From JACVRW01 sp035705985 (GTDB lineage Bacteria; Actinomycetota; Thermoleophilia; Solirubrobacterales; Thermoleophilaceae), in contig DASSVP010000093.1 in NCBI GenBank assembly GCA_035705985.1, positions 1 through 28,522 on the forward strand: a stretch of DNA of 28,522 nt. The letters run 5' to 3'. The first letter of the stretch is position 1. The number at the start of each line of letters is the position of its first letter. Under the pieces are notes generated by a model. The model worked only from the letters and a program-made list of their open reading frames with translations, was not told the DNA's origin and did not search any database. Shown here one piece after another: positions 1 to 6,664 of the stretch. The position numbers and the translations under genes were made by a program.

Positions 1-76
1 CGAACAGGTTGCGCTCGGGCAGCTCGACGGCCGAGAGACCTTCGATATCTGCAGTGGTGAGACGGTGCTTCGTCAT
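1..76 (-). CDS. N-terminus of a small unidentified protein (cut by window edge)
   Basis: An ATG at 76-74 is preceded four bases upstream by a strong GGAGGGG ribosome binding site and opens a frame that runs off the left edge. The visible 25 residues begin MTKHRLTTADIEGLSAVELP and continue ERNLF. The segment is hydrophilic, with no signal peptide or membrane helix. I do not recognise a family with certainty. The E-L-P-E-R-N pattern near residue 20 resembles short actinobacterial peptides of unknown role that I have seen, but this is only an impression. The 131 bases between this start and the end of the phosphatase gene are clearly less GC-rich than the surrounding coding DNA and probably hold its promoter. 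Confidence 0.6.
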   Translation of the reverse strand, partial: MTKHRLTTADIEGLSAVELPERNLF

Positions 77-80
77 GTGA

Positions 81-87
81 CCCCTCC
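81..87 (-). promoter_or_regulatory. Ribosome binding site of the left-edge ORF
   Basis: GGAGGGG on the minus strand, four bases before the ATG at 76-74. It is one of the few strong Shine-Dalgarno sequences in the window and is the main reason to accept the truncated ORF as real. Confidence 0.6.
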
Positions 88-207
88 GTGGGTATCTGGG
101 CTTCCGTACTCACTTGGCCTACCCAGAACACGAGAACAAAACGCGATCGTCGATTTGCGCGCCGACCGGCCGCGACCTCTAAACCCCTTATTTAGTGCTG
201 TATGTCT

Positions 208-963
208 CTAGCTGAGCAGCGGCCGGAGCTCTCCGAGGAGCTCAGGCGTGGCCGCGGCGATCACGCCGTGCGGCTCGCCCTCCAGATCGGCGAGGGTGCC
301 GCCGGCCTCGCTCACGAGGAGGCGCCCGGCGGCCTCGTCCCAGGGCTTCACGCCGCGCTCGTAGTAGGCGTCGACGCGGCCGGCCGCCACGTAGGCGAGG
401 TCGAGCGCGGCCGCGCCGGGGCGGCGGATGTCCCGGACCGCCGGGAGCAGCTCCACGAGCAGCCGCGCCTGCTCGGCGCGCCGGGGCGCCTCGTACGAGA
501 AGCCCGTCCCGACCATGGCCTGGCCAAGTTGTGAGCACTCCGTCACATGGATCGCGGTTCCGTTCATCGCCGCCCCCTCACCGCGCTGCGCCGTGAAGCA
601 CTCGTCGTCGATGGGGTTGTGAACGACGGCGACCGCAAGGCCGTCCTGGTCCTGCAGAGCGATGCTCACGCCCCAGGTACGAAGCCCGTACAGGAAGTTC
701 ACTGTGCCGTCCAACGGGTCGACGATCCAGGTGCGGTCGTTTGCCGAGGGGGAACGGCTTCCCTCCTCACCGACGAGGCCGTCGTCCGGGCGCTCGCTGG
801 TCAGCAGCTCGCGAATCACCCGCTCGGCCTCCCGGTCGGCGTCGGAGACGGGGTCGGTCACGGATGTCTTCGAGGCCAGGCCTTCCGGCTCGCGCCCGAA
901 GTACCCGAGCAGAACCTCACCCGCCGCTCGTGCGGCCTGTTCGGCGAGGTCGCGATCCGTCAC
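208..963 (-). CDS. Inositol monophosphatase family protein
   Basis: A Mg-dependent sugar/inositol phosphate phosphatase of the IMPase/FBPase-like superfamily, 251 residues, the usual family length. The metal-site motifs are intact: GEEGSR (E66, E67), the hallmark WIVDPLDGT (D82, D85) and the C-terminal PWDEAAG (D209) followed by SEAGG. The substrate cannot be read from sequence; inositol-1-phosphate, histidinol phosphate, fructose-1,6-bisphosphate and 3'-phosphoadenosine-5'-phosphate are all known for the superfamily. The GTG start overlaps the stop of the upstream 36-residue ORF by four bases (GTGA), so it appears to be the last gene of the cytochrome oxidase operon. No strong terminator is visible after it. 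A role in respiration is not implied by the family; the link is positional only. Confidence 0.88.
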   Translation of the reverse strand: MTDRDLAEQAARAAGEVLLGYFGREPEGLASKTSVTDPVSDADREAERVIRELLTSERPDDGLVGEEGSRSPSANDRTWIVDPLDGTVNFLYGLRTWGVSIALQDQDGLAVAVVHNPIDDECFTAQRGEGAAMNGTAIHVTECSQLGQAMVGTGFSYEAPRRAEQARLLVELLPAVRDIRRPGAAALDLAYVAAGRVDAYYERGVKPWDEAAGRLLVSEAGGTLADLEGEPHGVIAAATPELLGELRPLLS

Positions 964-1070
964 GTGAGCGCGCGCACGGCGAAGACGATCGCCAGCACCA
1001 CGGCCGCGACCACGACGACGTACAGCAGGAAGCGGAACGCCTCCTGCTCAGAGCGCAGCGGGTTCAGCAC
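960..1070 (-). CDS. 36-residue single-pass membrane protein in the oxidase operon
   Basis: A small ORF starts with GTG four bases after the ctaE stop codon and ends in a TGA that overlaps the GTG of the phosphatase gene. The product begins VLNPLRSEQEAFRFLLYVVV, then continues through a Val/Ala/Leu-rich stretch to a short Arg-containing tail. It has a polar N-terminus of about 12 residues and one predicted helix at about residues 14-32. There is no good ribosome binding site, so translation probably depends on reinitiation after ctaE. Bacterial and mitochondrial oxidases carry tiny single-helix subunits, so a minor oxidase subunit or assembly factor is an attractive guess, but I do not recognise the sequence. 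Coupling on both sides makes chance occurrence unlikely. Confidence 0.6.
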   Translation of the reverse strand: MLNPLRSEQEAFRFLLYVVVVAAVVLAIVFAVRALT

Positions 1071-1074
1071 GCGA

Positions 1075-1680
1075 CTACAGGAGATAGACGGTTGAGTAGA
1101 CGAAGACCCACATGACGTCGACGAAGTGCCAGTAGATGCCCGGCACCTCGACGCCGCGGTGCTCCTTCGGCGTGAAGTGGCCGCGGAAGGCTCGGATCGT
1201 CGCGAAGGTGAGCAGCGTGAGCCCCACGAACACGTGGGCGCCGTGCAGGCCGGTCAGGCCGTAGAAGATCGTGCCCTGCGCGTGGTCGTGCGGCGCGAAG
1301 CCCAGGTGGACGTACTCGTTGACCTGGATCGTGAGGAACGAGAGCCCGAGCAGCGCCGTGGTGAGCAGCCCGACCCGGAGGGCGTTGCGGTTGTTGTTGC
1401 GCGCCCCCTCGAGCGCCCAGTGCATCGTGAAGCTCGACGAGATCAGGATCGCCGTGTTCACGCCGGCGATCAGCTTCGGCAGCTCCGCCTCGTTGATCGG
1501 GAACCAGTCGTCCGCCGCCACGACCCTCACGAAGAAGTAGGCCGTGAAGAACGCTCCGAAGAGCATTACCTCGGAGATGATGAAGAGCAGCATCCCGAGG
1601 AACTGGGCCTCGACCCGCGACGAGACGTTCGCCGCCGGCGGCCCGTGATGGTGCTCGGCGTGTGCGGTGGCGGCTTCCAT
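1075..1680 (-). CDS. ctaE: Cytochrome c oxidase subunit III
   Basis: Heme-copper oxidase subunit III, a membrane subunit without redox cofactors that stabilises subunit I. The 201-residue length fits the short five-helix actinobacterial form. Hydrophobic segments lie at about residues 27-51, 71-91, 101-121, 138-161 and 180-201. Family marks are FLGMLLFIISEVMLFGAFF (E38 matches the conserved helix Glu), the GLHGAHVFVGL segment near 142-153 and the C-terminal YWHFVDVMWVFVYS. The N-terminus is His-rich (AHAEHHHG), common in this subfamily. Its ATG overlaps the stop of the USP-like gene by one base (TAATG), so it belongs to the same transcript as ctaC and ctaD. Confidence 0.95.
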   Translation of the reverse strand: MEAATAHAEHHHGPPAANVSSRVEAQFLGMLLFIISEVMLFGAFFTAYFFVRVVAADDWFPINEAELPKLIAGVNTAILISSSFTMHWALEGARNNNRNALRVGLLTTALLGLSFLTIQVNEYVHLGFAPHDHAQGTIFYGLTGLHGAHVFVGLTLLTFATIRAFRGHFTPKEHRGVEVPGIYWHFVDVMWVFVYSTVYLL

Positions 1681-2480
1681 TATTCGGCCACCACGTGGTC
1701 GACCGGCTTCCCGGTGCTCGCCTCCACGCGCCCGATCAGGTCATTTCGGAGCCACCCGGAGCGCGTCTCCGGCAGTGTCGAGATCACGATGTCGTCAGGA
1801 GCGTAGAACTGGAGCGCGTTCTGGATCGCGGTGTACGGGTCGTGATGCTCCACCTGGCCGATGGCGGGGAGGCCCGCGTCGGAGAGCTCCTTCAGCGTGG
1901 ATGCGAGGCGATCGTGCGGATCGCCCTCGTCCGGCGAGTCGGCCTGGGGCGAGATCACGATGAACCGGCGCGGCTCGTCCTCGGCCTTGCGCTTCAGGGC
2001 GTCCAGGAGGGGGCGGGAGCCCACCGTCTGGTTCGCCACGACGAGCGTGCGCTTCACGTCGTCGCGCTCGGCGTCGAGGTCCACCACCACGTGCTCCACC
2101 GGGCGCCGCGCCGCGCGTTGCACGCGATCCACGAGGCCCTGGCGCAGCCAGCCCGAGCGCGTCTCGGGATGGGTGGAGATGATGATCTCGTCGTAGTCCT
2201 CCTCGCCGAGCGCGTCCATCACGGCCGAGTACGGATCGGGGTCCATGACCTCGCCGTCGGCTTCGAGCCCGGCCTCACGCATCAGCGCGAGCGTCATCTC
2301 GAGGCGGTTCTGGGCCGCCTCGCGCACGTGCTCGTCGTAGATGACGTAGCCGTGCTTCGGCTGGTTCTGCGGGCTGATCACGTGCACCTGCACGCTGTCG
2401 CCGCCGGCGCGCCGGCTCACGGCGTCGATCAGCGGCTTGCCGGCCACCGTCTCGTTGGCGACTACGAGGATCCGCTTCAT
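1680..2480 (-). CDS. Tandem universal-stress-protein-like protein between ctaD and ctaE
   Basis: A 266-residue soluble protein made of two homologous halves of about 130 residues. Each half opens with a beta strand and loop of the type LVVANxTVxxxPLxDA (residues 5-20 and 146-161), has a central VISPQ strand, a DPYxA turn, and ends with an (I/V)ISTxPETRSGWLR motif (PETRSGWLR at 105-113 and 237-245) followed by RV and PV(E/D)HVVV. This layout fits the Rossmann-like USP/HUP fold with an internal duplication. A canonical ATP-binding G-2x-G-9x-G motif is not obvious, so nucleotide binding is uncertain. The start overlaps the ctaD stop by four bases (ATGA) and the stop overlaps ctaE by one base, so it is co-translated with the oxidase. 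It could be a stress or assembly factor for the complex; function unknown. Confidence 0.75.
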   Translation of the reverse strand: MKRILVVANETVAGKPLIDAVSRRAGGDSVQVHVISPQNQPKHGYVIYDEHVREAAQNRLEMTLALMREAGLEADGEVMDPDPYSAVMDALGEEDYDEIIISTHPETRSGWLRQGLVDRVQRAARRPVEHVVVDLDAERDDVKRTLVVANQTVGSRPLLDALKRKAEDEPRRFIVISPQADSPDEGDPHDRLASTLKELSDAGLPAIGQVEHHDPYTAIQNALQFYAPDDIVISTLPETRSGWLRNDLIGRVEASTGKPVDHVVAE

Positions 2481-4408
2481 GGGTCAACCGGCGGCGGCGC
2501 GCCGCCGCCGCCCACCGGCGCAGGCACGGCGCCCGTGCCCGCCGTGGCCGGCGCCTTGTCCTTGAACACCGCGTGCACCGCTCCCGGGATGCCGTATTCG
2601 TAGGGGCCGCCCACGACCGTCGGGATCTCGTCGAAGTTGAAGACCGGCGGGGGCGAGGAGACCTGCCACTCGATCGAGTGCGCGCGCCACGGGTTGCCCT
2701 CCGCCAGCGGGCCGTGCCGCCACGAGGCGATCATGTTGTAGAGGAAGATGAAGAACGACGCGCCGAAGATGAACGCCGAGATGGAGATGATCACGTTCCA
2801 CGTGGCGAACTGCTCGGCGTAGTCGGCCACCCGCCTCGGCATGCCGTCGATGCCCACGAAGTGCATCGGGCCGAAGGTGAGGTTGAAGAACACGAACGAG
2901 ATCCAGAAATGGAGCCGCCCGAGGCTCTCGTCGTACATCCGGCCGGTCATCTTCGGGAACCAGTGGTAGATCCCGGCGAAGATCGTGAAGACCGAGCCGC
3001 CGAACAGCACGTAGTGGATGTGGGCCACGATGAAGTACGTGTCCGACACGTGGATGTCGAACGGCACGACGGCGAGCATGATCCCGCTGATCCCGCCGAG
3101 CGTGAACATCGTGATGAACCCGAGCGCGAACAGCAACGGCGTGCGCAGATGGATCACGCCCCTCCACAGCGTCGCGAGCCAGGAGAAGATCTTGATGCCG
3201 GTCGGCACCGCGATCAGCATCGTCGTGATCATCATCGGGATGCGGATCCAGCTCTGCATCCCGGACACGAACATGTGGTGAGCCCAGACGGTGAAGCCCA
3301 GGATCACGATCGCGACGAGCGAGAACGCCATCATCCGGTAGCCGAAGACCGGCTTACGGGCGTGCGTCGAGATGACCTCGCTGATGATCCCGAAGCCCGG
3401 CAGCATCATGATGTAGACGGCCGGGTGCGAGTAGAACCAGAAGACGTGCTGGTACATGAGCACGTCGCCGCCCGCCGCGGGGTCGAAGAAGTGCGTCCCG
3501 AGCGACCGGTCCAGCAGCACGAAGAACTGCGAGCCGGCGATGAACGGGGTGGCGATCACCACAAGCAGCGAGGTCGTGAAGTTCGCCCAGACGAGCAGCG
3601 GCATGCGCCAGAACGTCATGCCGGGCGCGCGCATCGTGATGATCGTGACCAGGAAGTTCAGCGCGGTGGCGATCGAGGACGCCCCGGCGAACTGCACGCC
3701 GACCGTGAAGAACTGCTGGCCCATCGGGGTGTCCGTCGAGAGGGGGGCATACGCGGTCCAGCCGGTCGCGAAGGCGCCGCCCTCGGCGAAGTAGGACGCC
3801 AGCATCATCACGCCGGCGATCGGGAGCATCCAGAACGACAGGGCATTCAGGCGCGGGAACGCCATGTCCGGCGCGCCGATCATGAGCGGGATGACGTAGT
3901 TCGCGATCCCCGCGAACACCGGGATGATGAACAGGAAGATCATCAGCGAGGCGTGCACCGAGAACAGCCCGTTGAACGTGTTCGGGTCCACGAACTGGGT
4001 CCCGGGCTGGGCGAGCTCCGCGCGCATGAGCATCGCCATCAGGCCGCCCGCCGCGAAGAAGAAGAACGTCGTCACGATGTACTGGATCCCGATCACCTTG
4101 TGATCGGTGTTCACGCGGAAGTAGTCGCGCCAGGAGTGAGCGCCGTGGCCCGAGTGGTCCTCGGGGACCGTGGGCGCGCCAGACGCCCAGCGGAACCAGT
4201 AGTCGAAGCAGCCGATGCCGACGAGGTAGCCCAGCGGAGCCGCGACCAGGGCGCCGACGGTGATGATCGCGTCCCAGTCGACGATCGGATCCCAGCCGTA
4301 GGCAGCGCGGACCGCCACGACGATTCCCATGCCGAGTGCGAAGCCGAGGACCAAGCCGAGGATGGCGCGGTACCAGCCGGGTGCGAAAAGCCTGTGCGTC
4401 AACGTCAT
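2477..4408 (-). CDS. ctaD: Cytochrome c oxidase subunit I, A2-type, with N-terminal extension
   Basis: Catalytic heme-copper subunit, 643 residues. All metal ligands are visible: H152 (low-spin heme), H328 with Y332 and H377/H378 (CuB), H463 (high-spin heme) and H465 (low-spin heme). The CuB segment reads YSHPAVY (326-332) rather than GHPEVY, which marks the A2 subgroup in which the D-channel glutamate is replaced by a Tyr-Ser pair. The K-channel lysine is K406 in VPTGIKIFSW. Before the core (from about residue 95, WRDYFRVNTDHK) lies an extra region with two predicted helices (about 12-37 and 45-72). The C-terminus is a Gly/Pro/Ala-rich tail (about 617-643). S455 in VSDTYF replaces the His usual before DTY. 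The start overlaps the ctaC stop by four bases. Confidence 0.95.
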   Translation of the reverse strand: MTLTHRLFAPGWYRAILGLVLGFALGMGIVVAVRAAYGWDPIVDWDAIITVGALVAAPLGYLVGIGCFDYWFRWASGAPTVPEDHSGHGAHSWRDYFRVNTDHKVIGIQYIVTTFFFFAAGGLMAMLMRAELAQPGTQFVDPNTFNGLFSVHASLMIFLFIIPVFAGIANYVIPLMIGAPDMAFPRLNALSFWMLPIAGVMMLASYFAEGGAFATGWTAYAPLSTDTPMGQQFFTVGVQFAGASSIATALNFLVTIITMRAPGMTFWRMPLLVWANFTTSLLVVIATPFIAGSQFFVLLDRSLGTHFFDPAAGGDVLMYQHVFWFYSHPAVYIMMLPGFGIISEVISTHARKPVFGYRMMAFSLVAIVILGFTVWAHHMFVSGMQSWIRIPMMITTMLIAVPTGIKIFSWLATLWRGVIHLRTPLLFALGFITMFTLGGISGIMLAVVPFDIHVSDTYFIVAHIHYVLFGGSVFTIFAGIYHWFPKMTGRMYDESLGRLHFWISFVFFNLTFGPMHFVGIDGMPRRVADYAEQFATWNVIISISAFIFGASFFIFLYNMIASWRHGPLAEGNPWRAHSIEWQVSSPPPVFNFDEIPTVVGGPYEYGIPGAVHAVFKDKAPATAGTGAVPAPVGGGGAPPPVDP

Positions 4409-5535
4409 TCCTGGGCCTCCAGAAGGTACTTCACGAGTGCGTCGAGCTCCTCGTCCGACAGCTGTTCACCGAAGTTCTCGGGCATCACGTCGGCGCTGAA
4501 GCCCTGCGCGACGTCGGCATCCGGCTCCACGATAGAGCGCCGGATGAACTCCTCGTTCGCGTCCGCCTGGCTCAGCTGGCCGAGATTCGGGCCCACGTCC
4601 GCGTCGGAGCCGGCCGCGGCGAGGGCGTGGCAGCCCGCGCAGCCGGCCGACGTGAAGATCTGCTCGCCCGGGGCGCCCGCGGCCCCCTCCTCGGCGCCCT
4701 GCTCCCCGGCGGGCTCGCCGCCTCCGTCGCCGCCGCCTGCTCCGCCCGCGCCGCCGCCGGCCGCCTCCTTCTGCCGGCTGACCCAGGAGTCGAACTCGCC
4801 GGCCGGGACGACGCGCACGAACTGGCGCATCGTGGAGTGGCCGAGGCCGCACAGCTCGGCGCACACGACCTCGTAGCGCCCCTCCTTGTTGGGCGTGAGG
4901 CGCAGCTCCGTGGTGAGGCCCGGCACGGCGTCGGTCTTCAGCCTGAACTGCGGGACCCAGAACGAGTGGAGCACGTCGTTCGTCCTGACCCTGAACTCGA
5001 TCGGGCGGTCCACCGGCAGCACCAGCTCCCTCGTCTTCAACTCCTCCGAGGGGTACTCGAACGTCCACGTGAACTGCTGGCCGGTCACGTTGACGCGCAT
5101 CGCGTTGCCGGCCTTGGCCTCGATGTCGTCAAGCACGACCCAGCCGTAGATCGCCAGCGCGGTGACCATGATGAACGGGATCGTGACCCAGATGACCTCG
5201 AGCCTCGTGTTCCCGTGGATCGGGGCCCCGTCGCCCATGTCGCCGGGCTTCGCGCGAAAGCGGACCACGGAGTAGATCGCGATCGTCATCACGAGGACGA
5301 AGATCGGCACGGAGCAGATCAGGAGGACGTCGTAGAGCGTGTCGATCTGGTTGGCAGAGCCCGCGGCGTCCTCCGGGAACCAGTCGATCAGGAGCGTGAT
5401 CGCGATGCCGACCAGGGACGCGAGCAGGCCGATGCCGATCATCTTGGCGACCGGGTGCTTCTCGCCCTCGATCCGCGGATCCGTCTCGGGCGGGCCCTCG
5501 GCCTCGTCCGTCTGAACGCGCTCCCTCTCCGTCAC
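4405..5535 (-). CDS. ctaC: Cytochrome c oxidase subunit II fused to cytochrome c (caa3-type)
   Basis: Electron-entry subunit, 376 residues. Hydrophobic helices lie at about 31-51 (signal-like or extra helix), 68-92 and 111-135. The CuA cupredoxin domain is complete: H190, C225, E227, C229, H233, M236 in VLHSFWVPQ and CAELCGLGHSTM. A Gly/Ala/Glu-rich linker (about 258-290) leads to a C-terminal class I cytochrome c with CAGCH (C299, C302, H303) and a probable axial M351 in VMPE. The covalently attached cytochrome defines a caa3 enzyme that can take electrons without a separate soluble cytochrome c. The start is GTG at 5535, chosen because it follows a TAAACT box by eight bases and leaves no room for a leader. 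First gene of the oxidase operon. Confidence 0.95.
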   Translation of the reverse strand: MTERERVQTDEAEGPPETDPRIEGEKHPVAKMIGIGLLASLVGIAITLLIDWFPEDAAGSANQIDTLYDVLLICSVPIFVLVMTIAIYSVVRFRAKPGDMGDGAPIHGNTRLEVIWVTIPFIMVTALAIYGWVVLDDIEAKAGNAMRVNVTGQQFTWTFEYPSEELKTRELVLPVDRPIEFRVRTNDVLHSFWVPQFRLKTDAVPGLTTELRLTPNKEGRYEVVCAELCGLGHSTMRQFVRVVPAGEFDSWVSRQKEAAGGGAGGAGGGDGGGEPAGEQGAEEGAAGAPGEQIFTSAGCAGCHALAAAGSDADVGPNLGQLSQADANEEFIRRSIVEPDADVAQGFSADVMPENFGEQLSDEELDALVKYLLEAQE

Positions 5536-5543
5536 GGCGCGCG

Positions 5544-5549
5544 AGTTTA
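5544..5549 (-). promoter_or_regulatory. Probable -10 box of the oxidase operon (leaderless start)
   Basis: TAAACT (TANNNT type) ends eight bases before the ctaC GTG, the spacing that puts transcription start at or next to the start codon. There is no Shine-Dalgarno sequence in the 22-base gap, which fits a leaderless mRNA. No convincing -35 element is seen. The upstream AraC-type gene could also read through into ctaC. Confidence 0.4.
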
Positions 5550-5557
5550 TTGGCTAG

Positions 5558-5950
5558 TCAAGCGGCAAGGCGATCCGAGCGGCGAAACGCCGAGGGCGGC
5601 TCCCCGTGGTGCCTGCGGAACACCTTGGCGAACTGGGCGGCCTGTCGGTATCCCACTGCGCCCGCCACGCTGTGGACCGGCAGGGACCCGTCCGCTAGCA
5701 GCTGGGCCGCGCGCACCATGCGGATCCGCTGGAGCTCGCGGCTGAAGCTCGTGCCCCCGGCCTCGGCGAAGGCGCGCTGGAGCTGGCGGCGCGAGGTGGC
5801 GATCTCGTGGGCGACCGTGGCGAGGGCCAGGTCCGGTTCGCCGAAGCGCCGCGCGAGCACCTCGCGTGCCTCGCGATAGAGAGCGCGCCGACGCTGCACC
5901 GTGGTTGCCCGCACGTACTCATATACGCGCGCGGCTCCCGCCCGGATCAT
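5558..5950 (-). CDS. AraC-family DNA-binding protein (HTH domain only)
   Basis: A 130-residue transcription factor consisting almost only of the AraC/XylS double helix-turn-helix domain. The first helix-turn-helix is in ALATVAHEIATSRRQLQRAF (about 43-62). The second half holds QRIRMVRAAQLLADGSLPVHSVAGAVGY and the family end mark FAKVFRRHHGEPPSAFRR (about 107-124). No N-terminal sensor domain such as a cupin is present; the 30 or so residues before the domain are basic and helical. It ends 22 bases upstream of ctaC on the same strand and starts 17 bases from the divergent CBS gene. It is therefore well placed to regulate either the oxidase operon or the CBS gene, but no operator can be assigned. 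The ATG at 5950 is the most upstream reasonable start. Confidence 0.82.
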   Translation of the reverse strand: MIRAGAARVYEYVRATTVQRRRALYREAREVLARRFGEPDLALATVAHEIATSRRQLQRAFAEAGGTSFSRELQRIRMVRAAQLLADGSLPVHSVAGAVGYRQAAQFAKVFRRHHGEPPSAFRRSDRLAA

Positions 5951-5954
5951 CGGT

Positions 5955-5960
5955 TAGATT
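5955..5960 (+). promoter_or_regulatory. Probable -10 box of the CBS gene (leaderless start)
   Basis: TAGATT (TANNNT) ends seven bases before the ATG at 5968. No ribosome binding site lies between them, so a leaderless transcript is likely. No clear -35 is visible. The box lies in the 17-base gap between divergent start codons. Confidence 0.4.
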
Positions 5961-5967
5961 GGCTTCC

Positions 5968-6384
5968 ATGCAGGTTCGGACCGGTATGAGCAGCGCGGTG
6001 GTGACCGTCAATCCCGGTGCGACGCTGCACGACGCCGCCCGCGCGATGGCAGACCGCAAGGTGGGAGCCGCGGTCGTCCTCGATCCCGAGCAGCCGGGCC
6101 CGGGGATCATCACCGAGCGCGACGTGCTCCAGTCGGTCGGCCAGGGCCAGAATCCGGACACCGAGCTCGTGAGGGACCACCTGTCGGCCGACATCACGTT
6201 CGCGTCGCCCGACTGGTCGCTGGAGCGCGCCGCCGAGGCGATGGTGCGCGGCGGCTTCCGCCACCTGGTCGTCGTGGACGGCGGGGAGATGGTCGGCGTG
6301 CTCTCGATGCGCGACATCGTCCGCTGCTGGGTGAAGGACGGCGCGACGTCCGAGCTGCCGCGTGACGTGGCCGAGAGCGCGTAG
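5968..6384 (+). CDS. CBS-domain pair protein
   Basis: A 138-residue soluble protein consisting of two CBS domains (a Bateman module), with nothing fused to them. CBS1 covers about residues 6-60 (MSSAVVTVNPGATLHDAARAM then GIITERDVLQ) and CBS2 about 68-125 (ASPDWSLERAAEAM then GVLSMRDIVR). The (I/L)(T/S)xRD motifs that contact the ribose/phosphate of bound adenosine nucleotides are present in both, so AMP/ATP or S-adenosyl ligand sensing is plausible from family knowledge. The start at ATG 5968 (MQVRTG) is preferred over longer in-frame starts because those would run deep into the AraC gene and because of the TAGATT box seven bases upstream. Partner protein unknown. Confidence 0.85.
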   Translation: MQVRTGMSSAVVTVNPGATLHDAARAMADRKVGAAVVLDPEQPGPGIITERDVLQSVGQGQNPDTELVRDHLSADITFASPDWSLERAAEAMVRGGFRHLVVVDGGEMVGVLSMRDIVRCWVKDGATSELPRDVAESA

Positions 6385-6391
6385 TGGGCAT

Positions 6392-6418
6392 TGCGCGCCG
6401 GGCGGTGCCCGGCGCGCA
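6392..6418. terminator. Strong bidirectional hairpin between convergent genes
   Basis: A perfect 12-base-pair stem (6392-6403 with 6407-6418, almost all G/C) with a GGT loop. It lies between the end of the CBS gene (+) and the end of the 78-residue membrane protein gene (-). There is no T-run, as is common for high-GC actinobacterial terminators. Being symmetrical, it can stop both transcripts. Confidence 0.75.
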
Positions 6419-6427
6419 GCCATGGCT

Positions 6428-6664
6428 CTAGTGCTCGAGCGGCAGCTCTGAGGTATCGCGGCGGCTGTCGCGGATCCAGCGGAACAGCGTGACCACGGTG
6501 ATCACGAGGCCGATCGCCACGAGCACGGGCGAGATCACCACGCCGATCACCACGAGCGTCGCGCCGAAGGCCACCAGCGCGGGCTGGTAGGACGGGCCGG
6601 GGAGGTGGATCGCCTCGCCCGGCGCATCCGCCTGGGGATCGGTGACCCGGACCTGCTCCGCCAT
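6428..6664 (-). CDS. 78-residue membrane protein, possible oxidase subunit IV-like
   Basis: A small protein with a polar N-terminus (about 1-18), the segment IHLPGPSYQP (19-28), two closely spaced hydrophobic helices (about 29-44 and 46-62) and a charged tail (RWIRDSRRDTSELPLEH). The PGPSYxP segment before a helical pair reminds me of small actinobacterial/chloroflexal oxidase subunit IV-type proteins, which may also occur as C-terminal parts of subunit I. This is a resemblance from memory, not a proven match. Its ATG overlaps the TGA of the preceding 34-residue ORF by one base. Being about 900 bases from ctaC on the same strand fits a link to the oxidase. Otherwise a membrane protein of unknown function. 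Confidence 0.65.
   Translation of the reverse strand: MAEQVRVTDPQADAPGEAIHLPGPSYQPALVAFGATLVVIGVVISPVLVAIGLVITVVTLFRWIRDSRRDTSELPLEH

Noticed and set aside
179..195. CTAAA...TTTAG inverted repeat behind the phosphatase gene as a terminator
   Set aside because: Only five A/T-rich base pairs with a seven-base loop; too weak to call.
3415..3440. Missing Glu in the HPEVY motif as a sign of an inactive subunit I
   Set aside because: The YSHPAV replacement is a known functional A2 variant, and all heme and CuB ligands are present.
2573..4876. Very long plus-strand open frame (767 codons) opposite ctaD and ctaC
   Set aside because: It is the antisense of two certain genes; its product is rich in Arg, His, Asp and Glu with no domain, a usual by-product of high-GC coding DNA.
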